Shown in pieces: positions 1 through 5,126 of a stretch of 5,572 nucleotides of DNA; the stretch's first letter is position 1, and each line of letters starts with the position of its first letter. Origin of the DNA: Alphaproteobacteria bacterium (GTDB lineage Bacteria > Pseudomonadota > Alphaproteobacteria > Micavibrionales > Micavibrionaceae); the NCBI GenBank assembly GCA_030427765.1, contig JAUICS010000117.1:1-5572 (forward strand), written 5' to 3'. Under the pieces are notes generated by a model. The model was given only the letters and a program-made list of their open reading frames with translations, ran no database searches and was not told the origin of the DNA. The position numbers were made by a program, and so were the translations under genes.

Positions 1-33
1 TTAGTAAGGCAATAATTTTTTTAATTCAGAAAC

Positions 34-264
34 ATGCCGCGCATCCCTAAGAAATATACGTTGATTGTTACCACTTTGCTGGTATCGGTGATGATGAGTT
101 GCATGGTGTCCGGCATCAGTACGTTTTTGAGTATTGGCGCGGTGCCGGAATTCTTTATCACATGGATGGCCGCGTGGGGTACGTCGTGGGTGTTTGCCTT
201 CCCCGCCCTGATGATGGTGTTACCGCTCGTGAAGCGGATTGTCAGCCGTATTGTTGAGGAGTGA
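34..264 (+). CDS. DUF2798 family small inner-membrane protein
   Basis: This 76-residue protein matches the pattern of the DUF2798 family, whose members are short two-helix membrane proteins of unknown function. The sequence shows a basic N-terminus (IPKKY, residues 4-8), a first hydrophobic helix at about 9-34 with the small-residue run SCMVSG, a short loop, and a second helix at about 40-66. The second helix carries the aromatic/proline pattern W-x3-W-x3-F-x-FP, then P-L-V-K-R and a charged tail. The length is normal for the family. An in-frame TAA at 22-24 makes ATG 34 the first possible start, although no good Shine-Dalgarno sequence precedes it. It stands alone: a hairpin begins one base after the stop, and the next gene is on the other strand. 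The family call comes from recalled pattern rather than a search. The membrane location is firm; the role is unknown. Confidence 0.75.
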   Translation: MPRIPKKYTLIVTTLLVSVMMSCMVSGISTFLSIGAVPEFFITWMAAWGTSWVFAFPALMMVLPLVKRIVSRIVEE

Positions 265-265
265 G

Positions 266-285
266 TTTCCTGTTTCCACAGGAAA
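266..285 (+). terminator. Hairpin directly after the DUF2798 gene, possible terminator
   Basis: TTTCCTGT at 266-273 pairs perfectly with ACAGGAAA at 278-285 around a TTCC loop. The hairpin starts one base after the stop codon at 262-264, so it probably marks the 3' end of that transcript. It lacks a following T-run on either strand, so it is not a standard intrinsic terminator. It could instead protect the 3' end of the message or be chance. Confidence 0.35.
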
Positions 286-303
286 AACATACGCAATATT
301 AAA

Positions 304-372
304 ACCACAGAGTACACCGAGAGCGCAGAGGAACGCACAATGCAACTCCGTGCCCTTTGTGATCTCAGTGGT
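304..372. repeat. Imperfect inverted repeat with 9-nt internal rhythm (CACAGAG type)
   Basis: Two 27-nt arms, 304-330 and 346-372, are inverted copies matching at 19 of 27 positions, separated by 15 nt. They begin with ACCAC and end with GTGGT. Each arm is built of three roughly 9-nt units: the left reads CACAGAGTA, CACCGAGAG, CGCAGAGGA and the right CTCCGTGCC, CTTTGTGAT, CTCAGTGGT. From memory, dispersed intergenic repeats of the CCACAGAG...CTCTGTGG type are common in environmental proteobacteria, and this looks like a diverged copy. It could fold as a long hairpin. It is non-coding and its function is unknown. Confidence 0.6.
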
Positions 373-416
373 AAAAAGAGAAAACTTCGTCGTTTCGCCG
401 CTTCGTTACAAATACA

Positions 417-499
417 TTTAACCACAACGAGCGCAGCATTTGCAACGATACCAACGGAATAATAAAAACGTTGATATCGTGCCGACCGTAGCGGTTAAA
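417..499. repeat. Nested inverted-repeat element between the first two genes
   Basis: The outer ends are TTTAACC (417-423) and GGTTAAA (493-499), a perfect 7-bp inverted repeat. Inside, ACGATA at 445-450 and CAACG at 452-456 pair with CGTTG at 469-473 and TATCGT at 475-480. This gives 11 pairs with one C/A mismatch and a 12-nt AT-rich loop. No T-run follows on either strand, so a terminator role is not supported. The structure could be a small dispersed palindromic element or the remnant of one. Confidence 0.4.
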
Positions 500-510
500 A
501 TATTTCATGG

Positions 511-532
511 ATCCTGTGCCTTCGCACAGGAT
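511..532 (-). terminator. 9-bp stem-loop just downstream of the helicase stop
   Basis: ATCCTGTGC (511-519) pairs perfectly with GCACAGGAT (524-532) around a 4-nt loop. It lies 20 nt beyond the helicase stop codon, so in the helicase transcript it would form the first strong 3' hairpin and may end or protect the mRNA. The bases after it on the minus strand are AT-rich but not a clean U-run, so intrinsic termination is only possible. The frame TGGATCC...GGATGACA also resembles a palindromic repeat scattered through many alphaproteobacterial genomes. It may therefore be a repeat copy that also serves as a 3' end. Confidence 0.45.
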
Positions 533-552
533 GACAGGGAATTACGGATAGA

Positions 553-2412
553 TTAAGCGGCGTGTTTGTCTGATCCCTTACGGTGACTGTTCTGTCCACG
601 AGGACCATTACCTTGCAAACCGCTTTTAAAGCCATTGGGTCCTTTTCCGCCTTTTGAAAAACTGCGACGGTCATTGCTTTTTTGTGGTTTACCGCGGAAT
701 GGCTTATCAGACGGCTTCTTATCATATGATCTTTTCTCGAATGCGTTTTCACCGTCCTGCTTCGACTTGAAATTACGTGATCTTTCTGTCGATTTTGAAT
801 CATCGTAACGTGGCTTATCCGAAAATTTATGTTCAGAGAATTTCTTGCCAGAAAATTTCTTGCCAGAGAATTCCTTATCCGAAAAAGGTTTCTTTGCGAA
901 TGGTTTCTTACCGAACGGTTTGCCAGAATGAGGCTTACCGGAGCGAGGTTTGCCAGAAAATGGCTTTTTCGCGTACGGCTTCTGTGATTTCACATTGCCG
1001 TCCGTATCCTGAACATCCTCTTGCACGTTTCCTTCGATGGCTGCGAACTCCGGCTTGCGATTAAAGTCACGTTTCTTATCGAACGGCTTTTTACCGAAGC
1101 TTCTGGAATCATCGCGTTTGCGGTCGAAAGGCTTTTTATCAAATTTCCGGTCGCCAAACTTCCGGTCACCGAATTTTTTGCCGGATCGTGCATCCTTACG
1201 ATCACTATTTCTGTTATCGCTTCTGTTATCACTTCTTGTATCACTTCTGGCATCACGGCGGGTATCCTTGGTGCGATTACGGCTGCGTGACGATTTTTTA
1301 TTGTCGTTCGCTTTCTTCTTATCCGTGCTTTCAATACCCATCAATTGCTCAATCGCATGCCATTTACGGCCATCCTGCGGGGAAATCAAACATAGGGCTG
1401 AACCCTCCGCGCCCGCACGGGCCGTACGGCCAATACGGTGAATGTAATCTTCAGGCACCTGCGGAATGTCGTAATTCACAACATGTTCGATGTGCGGAAT
1501 ATCAAGACCGCGCGCCGCCACATCCGTGGCCACAAGAATGCGGAATTTCTTATCACGGAACAGTCGTAATACTTTTTCACGGCGGTTTTGTTTTAGATCA
1601 CCGTGAATATAATCGGCCTCAAACCCCTCGGCATTAATGCGTTTGGCAAGGCGTTCCGTTCCGTGCTTCGTCTTCGCAAAAATAATGACGGAGCCGTCAC
1701 GTTCCGTAAGCTGGTCCGTCAACGTATCAAACTTCTTATTGTCATCCACGCGGATGATATCCTGCTTGATGTTCTTTGCGGCAACATTGGTTTCACCAAT
1801 CGAAATACGCTGCGGGTCAGTAAGGTATTTATCCGCCATTTTCATGATATTCTTCGGCATGGTGGCGGAGAACATCAATGTTTGACGCGCACCCGGCATG
1901 AATTCCAGAATTTCATCAAGCTGGACACTAAAGCCCATATCCAGCATACGGTCGGTTTCATCCAGAACAAGAAAATCTGTCTGGCCAAGTTGAATACTGC
2001 CGCGGCGCAAATGGTCGGCGATACGGCCCGGCGTACCAACGATTAAACGCGGTTTGTTTTTAAGCTGCTTGAACTGCTTGCCCATTGGTTCACCACCGAT
2101 AATAAACGCGGTGCGAACGTCGCTTTTTGGGCCAAGTAAACTGTGTAAAATTTCGATAACCTGCTTCCCGAGCTCACGTGTTGGTGTCATCACCAAACCG
2201 TGGGATTCTGGGTGGTTTAATAAGTGCTGTACCAACGGAATGGAAAACGCGGCGGTTTTCCCCGTTCCCGTCTGGGCGGAGCCAAGAATATCATTCCCCT
2301 TGAGGGCAATCGGGATGGCCTGTGCCTGAATTGGTGTTGGCGTCGTATATTCCATACGCGCAAGTGAAGTAGCCAGCACGCCGTGCAGGCCCATTGAATC
2401 AAATGTGGTCAT
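553..2412 (-). CDS. DEAD-box ATP-dependent RNA helicase, RhlE-like, with long basic repeat tail
   Basis: A 619-residue ATP-dependent RNA helicase expected to remodel RNA duplexes or ribonucleoprotein in the cytoplasm (ribosome assembly, cold adaptation or RNA decay in this family). Domain 1 has the Q motif (TPTPIQ, 24-29), motif I AQTGTGKT (46-53), Ia PTRELG (77-82), Ib TPGR (127-130), motif II DETD (151-154) and III SAT (182-184). Domain 2 has IV VIIFAKT (242-248), V ATDVAARGLD (295-304) and VI HRIGRTARAG (325-334). Motif II is DETD rather than DEAD. The core ends near 360; residues 362-619 are low complexity, with Ser-Asp-Asn-Arg units (about 387-410) and K-K-F/K-P-F units (about 411-450 and 479-536), split by an acidic stretch at about 456-475. 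Such tails bind RNA nonspecifically. The ATG at 2412 has AGGA seven bases upstream. The family is certain; the exact paralogue (RhlE or DeaD-like) is not. Confidence 0.95.
   Translation of the reverse strand: MTTFDSMGLHGVLATSLARMEYTTPTPIQAQAIPIALKGNDILGSAQTGTGKTAAFSIPLVQHLLNHPESHGLVMTPTRELGKQVIEILHSLLGPKSDVRTAFIIGGEPMGKQFKQLKNKPRLIVGTPGRIADHLRRGSIQLGQTDFLVLDETDRMLDMGFSVQLDEILEFMPGARQTLMFSATMPKNIMKMADKYLTDPQRISIGETNVAAKNIKQDIIRVDDNKKFDTLTDQLTERDGSVIIFAKTKHGTERLAKRINAEGFEADYIHGDLKQNRREKVLRLFRDKKFRILVATDVAARGLDIPHIEHVVNYDIPQVPEDYIHRIGRTARAGAEGSALCLISPQDGRKWHAIEQLMGIESTDKKKANDNKKSSRSRNRTKDTRRDARSDTRSDNRSDNRNSDRKDARSGKKFGDRKFGDRKFDKKPFDRKRDDSRSFGKKPFDKKRDFNRKPEFAAIEGNVQEDVQDTDGNVKSQKPYAKKPFSGKPRSGKPHSGKPFGKKPFAKKPFSDKEFSGKKFSGKKFSEHKFSDKPRYDDSKSTERSRNFKSKQDGENAFEKRSYDKKPSDKPFRGKPQKSNDRRSFSKGGKGPNGFKSGLQGNGPRGQNSHRKGSDKHAA
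841..885 (-). repeat. Three 15-nt tandem units in the helicase tail
   Basis: Positions 841-855, 856-870 and 871-885 are successive 15-nt units. The first two differ at one base (TTTCTTGCCAGAAAA versus TTTCTTGCCAGAGAA) and the third is more diverged. In the coding strand each gives a five-residue unit such as F-S-G-K-K. Looser copies continue to about 978. The 15-nt step keeps frame, so copy number can change without breaking the gene. Confidence 0.7.
1216..1263 (-). repeat. Four 12-nt tandem units in the helicase tail
   Basis: Units at 1216-1227, 1228-1239, 1240-1251 and 1252-1263 all begin with ATC. The first three are near-copies of ATCACTTCTG plus two bases; the fourth is diverged. They encode repeated Ser-Asp-(Asn/Thr)-Arg tetrapeptides at the start of the basic tail. 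The 12-nt period keeps the reading frame. Confidence 0.65.
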
Positions 2413-2525
2413 TGTCTTTTCCTAAAAATAGTGCCATTTCTGGCCATTACCGGGCGAAAATCGGCCGGTCGTTCAATCGTTCGCCGCTAAAAATGGATTA
2501 GCTATATCATGAACTTTTTAGGAAA
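2413..2525 (-). promoter_or_regulatory. Structured helicase leader that can sequester the ribosome binding site
   Basis: TTTCCTAAAAA at 2418-2428 recurs as its exact inverse, TTTTTAGGAAA, at 2515-2525. In the helicase mRNA the downstream arm contains the Shine-Dalgarno AGGA (2420-2423), seven bases before the ATG, so an 11-bp stem would hide it. The 86 nt between the arms contain a hairpin at 2449-2469 (eight pairs around one mismatch, 3-nt loop) and a smaller GCCA/TGGC hairpin at 2433-2444. Together this resembles a multibranched leader able to control translation. Long regulated leaders are known for several cold-inducible helicase mRNAs. The repeat is seen directly; the RNA function is inferred. 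Confidence 0.45.
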
Positions 2526-2625
2526 GTTGTGCGGGAAGAAAACCCGGAACCTGTCTGCCCATCTTGGACAAGACCTTTTCAGAAAAAGCTCGGTATATCG
2601 TGAGCGTCTTTTCAAACTGTACGGG

Positions 2626-2655
2626 AATATGACAGAATATGGACTCCCCTGTCAA
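2626..2655 (-). promoter_or_regulatory. Candidate sigma-70 promoter for the helicase
   Basis: On the minus strand a perfect TTGACA -35 box (2650-2655) is followed after 18 nt by CATATT (2626-2631, four of six matches to TATAAT). Transcription would start near 2619, giving a leader of about 200 nt before the ATG at 2412 and including the inverted repeat that covers the ribosome binding site. A promoter closer to the gene cannot be excluded. Confidence 0.4.
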
Positions 2656-2660
2656 CATAA

Positions 2661-2669
2661 TTATCCACA
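2661..2669 (+). promoter_or_regulatory. Perfect DnaA box TTATCCACA
   Basis: TTATCCACA at 2661-2669 matches the strong DnaA-box consensus exactly. It lies five bases upstream of the -35 box of the candidate helicase promoter and about 100 nt before the secreted-protein gene. No second good copy was seen nearby, so it is more likely a regulatory DnaA site, or chance, than part of a replication origin. Confidence 0.45.
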
Positions 2670-2765
2670 AGCACGTATATCAATAATATGTTTTTTAAGT
2701 AATACCGTGAAAAAACCATTGTTGAAAATTTGAATTCATTAACCTATTTGGTGTAATATGGAAAT

Positions 2766-3473
2766 ATGAAGCGTATTATGTGCATTTCTATTTTTACGGT
2801 ATTTTTGGTTGGTATTGGCACCACCCAGCCCGTCACAGCGGCCGATTTTAGCAAATGCAAAGCCACGCCTCAGCAGCTTTTTGTAAGAAAAAAAGATAAT
2901 GATCACGTTGCCGCCGCGTTCCTAAACCCGTTTTATTTGGCCTGCAACGATGCGTACCAAGCATGCACATCCGGGTCCGGTAGTCAGGAACAATGCTCAG
3001 CAGCGGCCGAAGCATGCTCGGCACAGAATTTAAACAACGCAGGCACATGTGAAAGCAAGATCAAGGCATCATTGGATAAATATTGTGAAGGTGATCCAGA
3101 ACATGAGGCATGTGTCATGCCACATCGAAATAGCACAACGCGGAAAATTTCCAGTTTTGTCATGAACAATATGACAAAATACCGACGCCGTATTTCAGCT
3201 TGGTTTGATCAAAATGCATCCACATTGGATAGTGCCGCCAATGGAGTAATTGATGTTGCCGACAGGGGGGGACAATTAGTCAACGACGCGGCCTCTGTCC
3301 CACTTTCTCCAACGATAGGTGGCTCCATGGCTGTTAAGCTTTTAGGAAAACCAATCGCAGATGGAATTGTATCAGGTGCAAATTACGCGTGGGAACAAAC
3401 CTCAAATTTCTTTGGAGGATCCGCCCAAGCATCACCGGTACGTGATTTTGATAGCCCGAGCCACAGAAATTAA
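2766..3473 (+). CDS. Exported eight-cysteine protein of unknown function
   Basis: I do not recognise this 235-residue protein. It starts with a clear Sec signal peptide: basic MKR, a hydrophobic core at about 4-18, and a cleavage site near VTA/AD (after residue 25) or TAA/DF (after 26). The predicted mature N-terminal half holds eight cysteines at 31, 60, 67, 77, 84, 95, 107 and 116. Two C-x6-C pairs are set in alanine-rich helical sequence, suggesting up to four periplasmic disulfides. Residues 118-145 are basic. The C-terminal half (about 150-217) is rich in Gly, Ala and Ser and weakly amphipathic, but has no clear membrane helix. Cys6 lies inside the signal core without a lipobox following, so it is not a lipoprotein. 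There is no strong Shine-Dalgarno sequence before ATG 2766 and only weak promoter-like elements upstream. A seven-G run lies at 3265-3271. It ends 25 nt from the next gene, which converges on it. Confidence 0.8.
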   Translation: MKRIMCISIFTVFLVGIGTTQPVTAADFSKCKATPQQLFVRKKDNDHVAAAFLNPFYLACNDAYQACTSGSGSQEQCSAAAEACSAQNLNNAGTCESKIKASLDKYCEGDPEHEACVMPHRNSTTRKISSFVMNNMTKYRRRISAWFDQNASTLDSAANGVIDVADRGGQLVNDAASVPLSPTIGGSMAVKLLGKPIADGIVSGANYAWEQTSNFFGGSAQASPVRDFDSPSHRN

Positions 3474-3498
3474 TAGACAGTATCTAAACCCGGTAAGT

Positions 3499-4140
3499 TT
3501 AAGCGCGCGGAACGTATTCCGTAACGGACGGATCGGCGGACAGGCCGTATCTGTCACGCAATAAACCGGCAAAATGGAACATATATTCATCATCACTCAA
3601 TACAAAACAATTCAATCCCGTTTGATCAACAATATGTTGCAAGGTTGACGGGGATGGAATCCAGCGCATTTCAACACCGAGTTGAGCCTTAATATATTGC
3701 ATCATCACATGCTGGTTTATCCAGTCCTCGAATGGTTCAAGCGTCGACCAATCACCACGGCACGCCATAATGACGGAACGGCCCGGTATATTGAACGCGT
3801 AGTCATTCAGGTAAAAATCAATATCCGACGGGTTAAAACGCGATGCTACGCCGGATATAAAATGATAGACACTTTCCGGATCGGCACGATTTATACGGAC
3901 GGATGCAAGATCAGGGTTAAGGGCGATTAATGCATCTGCCAGTCCCAATACCTCATCATATATTTCCTGCGTATACGCGATAATGTTCGGATGACGAATG
4001 CGATCCATCGTCGCAACAGGACACATGCCATTTGGCCATGTATAGGAACCGGACAGACCTGTCAGTCCCGTCTGCGCCTCAAACTCGACCGCCGGATACG
4101 AATACTTCTGTTGCTGTAACGTCCAAACCTCGTTTAACAT
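3499..4140 (-). CDS. Uncharacterised cytoplasmic protein, weak nucleotidyltransferase-like motif
   Basis: A 213-residue protein I cannot assign to a named family. It has no signal peptide or membrane helix and is fairly acidic. The one suggestive patch is at 93-111: a helix-like HFISG, then SRFNPS and a hydrophobic strand with Asp106-Ile-Asp108-Phe. That order (Gly/Ser turn, short spacer, Asp-x-Asp on a strand) recalls the catalytic core of the Pol-beta nucleotidyltransferase fold. However, the usual Gly-Ser/Gly-Gly turn reads Gly-Val and I cannot place the third carboxylate, so this is only a hint. A later segment, TGLNCFVLSDDEYMFHF (174-190), looks like paired strands. The ATG at 4140 has a good Shine-Dalgarno region, with AGGT ending four bases upstream. 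The gene diverges from the one at 4279 and converges on the exported-protein gene. Confidence 0.8.
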   Translation of the reverse strand: MLNEVWTLQQQKYSYPAVEFEAQTGLTGLSGSYTWPNGMCPVATMDRIRHPNIIAYTQEIYDEVLGLADALIALNPDLASVRINRADPESVYHFISGVASRFNPSDIDFYLNDYAFNIPGRSVIMACRGDWSTLEPFEDWINQHVMMQYIKAQLGVEMRWIPSPSTLQHIVDQTGLNCFVLSDDEYMFHFAGLLRDRYGLSADPSVTEYVPRA

Positions 4141-4170
4141 TAAACCTACCCCTACATATTATGAAAAATA

Positions 4171-4200
4171 TTTTTATCGCAGCGCAAGACGTTATGTCAA
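4171..4200 (-). promoter_or_regulatory. Candidate sigma-70 promoter for the 3499-4140 gene
   Basis: On the minus strand a perfect TTGACA (4195-4200) is followed after 18 nt by TAAAAA (4171-4176, four of six matches). Transcription would start near 4164, giving a leader of about 24 nt that includes the Shine-Dalgarno region. The adjoining dyad at 4201-4218 touches the upstream edge of the -35 box. Confidence 0.5.
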
Positions 4201-4218
4201 CAAAAACCTTGGTTTTTG
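4201..4218. promoter_or_regulatory. Dyad between divergent promoters, candidate operator
   Basis: CAAAAACC at 4201-4208 and GGTTTTTG at 4211-4218 are perfect 8-bp inverted arms separated by TT. The two-base gap is too tight for an RNA hairpin, which favours a site for a dimeric DNA-binding protein. It abuts the leftward -35 box and overlaps the proposed rightward one, so a single bound regulator could affect both genes. No regulator gene is visible in the window. Confidence 0.4.
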
Positions 4219-4237
4219 AAAAAAGATGAGATATAAC
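4209..4237 (+). promoter_or_regulatory. Candidate sigma-70 promoter for the 4279-5106 gene
   Basis: TTGGTT (4209-4214, a weak -35) is followed by 17 nt and TATAAC (4232-4237, five of six matches to TATAAT). Transcription would start near 4244. That leaves about 35 nt before ATG 4279 but only about 11 nt before ATG 4255, which supports the later start codon. Confidence 0.4.
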
Positions 4238-4278
4238 TATCAGTCGAATTAATTATGAAAATAAAAACAGGTTATATT

Positions 4279-5106
4279 ATGACTGCGCAGGGACAAAAAC
4301 GATCATTGAAACAGGTTTACCGCCCGGTATCTGTCGTATCATTCTTTTTTCACGGAACAACACGCCAAGACCGTGTTCGTGCCCGTCTGGACGAATTAAC
4401 GACGGAGCAACAATATTCGTCACCCGATAAACCAATAAAATTTGCATTTGTTACAAGTGACGGACACACAATTTTTGAAAATGATCGTCGCTGGTTCTTA
4501 CTGCCCAAGGATGATGATACGGCATTCCAACTTAATGCAAAGGGCGGTCTTGTTCCTTATGGCAATGACCTTCCCCCACAATTCGACCTGGATATTTACG
4601 ACGACTTGAAAGGACATACCCCCGATGCATTACTGGTCAAGGTCGAACATGACGGGAAAGATGGATACCTGCAATTCCGTAAACATTTTGATGTCTATTC
4701 CGGCATAACATTTTTGCCGGATAATCAATTAAAGGAACTGGAGCAACGGATCAAGAAAAACGATATTCGTATGGTATCCATGCCGGTCTATATGTTTATC
4801 GAAGATGCATACACAATTGAAAACAACCAGTATGTGGTCGTCAGCCGCGATAATTATAACAGAGATGATGTTCGTATCCATGTTGGCCGCCTTGATAATA
4901 TGCAAGAGGCAGAAATAACAAAGTCATACGAGCAAGATGGATTTAATTATATCGAAACGACACAAGGCCGTTTAAAAACCTGCCGCTCGACCGGCGCACA
5001 TTGGTGGGATGAAAAATACATGCTCCCAACTTCTGCAAATGCGCTAGGGGAGCGCCTTGGCAATATCGGTGGTGTGCAGGGCTTACATTACTTCTTGGGC
5101 GGATAA
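4279..5106 (+). CDS. Uncharacterised cytoplasmic protein
   Basis: I do not recognise this protein (275 residues from this start). It has no signal peptide or membrane helix. It is rich in charged and aromatic residues with many short predicted strands, for example IKFAFVTSDGHTIFE, RWFLLP, DALLVKVEHDG, NQYVVVSRD and VRIHVGRL. This suggests a mostly beta fold, with one helix-like stretch (QLKELEQRIKKND) in the middle. The C-terminus is Gly-rich. An in-frame ATG at 4255 would add eight residues, but it has no Shine-Dalgarno sequence. ATG 4279 has CAGG ending seven bases upstream and sits at a sensible distance from the TATAAC box, so I prefer it. It diverges from the 3499-4140 gene through a shared control region and ends 20 nt from the converging gene at 5127. 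I cannot offer a function. Confidence 0.8.
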   Translation: MTAQGQKRSLKQVYRPVSVVSFFFHGTTRQDRVRARLDELTTEQQYSSPDKPIKFAFVTSDGHTIFENDRRWFLLPKDDDTAFQLNAKGGLVPYGNDLPPQFDLDIYDDLKGHTPDALLVKVEHDGKDGYLQFRKHFDVYSGITFLPDNQLKELEQRIKKNDIRMVSMPVYMFIEDAYTIENNQYVVVSRDNYNRDDVRIHVGRLDNMQEAEITKSYEQDGFNYIETTQGRLKTCRSTGAHWWDEKYMLPTSANALGERLGNIGGVQGLHYFLGG

Positions 5107-5126
5107 GAATAAATCTGCCAGATCGT

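Noticed and set aside
239..421. Plus-strand frame of 60 residues overlapping the DUF2798 3' end
   Set aside because: It overlaps the end of a credible gene and then crosses the hairpin and the 9-nt-rhythm repeat; it has no supporting features.
21..425. Minus-strand frame of 134 residues opposite the DUF2798 gene
   Set aside because: It is antisense to the two-helix membrane gene and continues into repeats; the composition is that of a shadow frame.
365..508. Minus-strand frame of 47 residues starting with MKYFNRYGRH, with AGGA shortly before the ATG and a hydrophobic stretch
   Set aside because: It lies wholly within inverted-repeat elements and ends inside one, so it is most likely translated repeat sequence; no family is recognised.
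805..978. Short regularly spaced repeats that might suggest a CRISPR-like array
   Set aside because: The units are contiguous 12-15 nt coding repeats without unique spacers and are explained by the helicase tail.
2509..2733. Open frame of 74 residues on the plus strand in the intergenic region
   Set aside because: It has no Shine-Dalgarno sequence, no recognisable protein features, and runs through the helicase leader inverted repeat, the candidate helicase promoter and the DnaA box.
2641..2740. Replication origin, suggested by a perfect DnaA box next to AT-rich sequence
   Set aside because: Only one good DnaA box is present, there is no cluster of boxes, and no typical origin-linked gene lies nearby.
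2722..2750. TTGAAA-17-TATTTG as promoter for the exported-protein gene
   Set aside because: The -10 match is poor (three of six) and the predicted start would lie almost at the ATG, so it is not strong enough to list.
2888..2894. A-run that could act as a frameshift slippery site in the exported-protein gene
   Set aside because: The alternative frame hits a stop after about a dozen codons and the full-length frame is coherent, so programmed frameshifting is unsupported.
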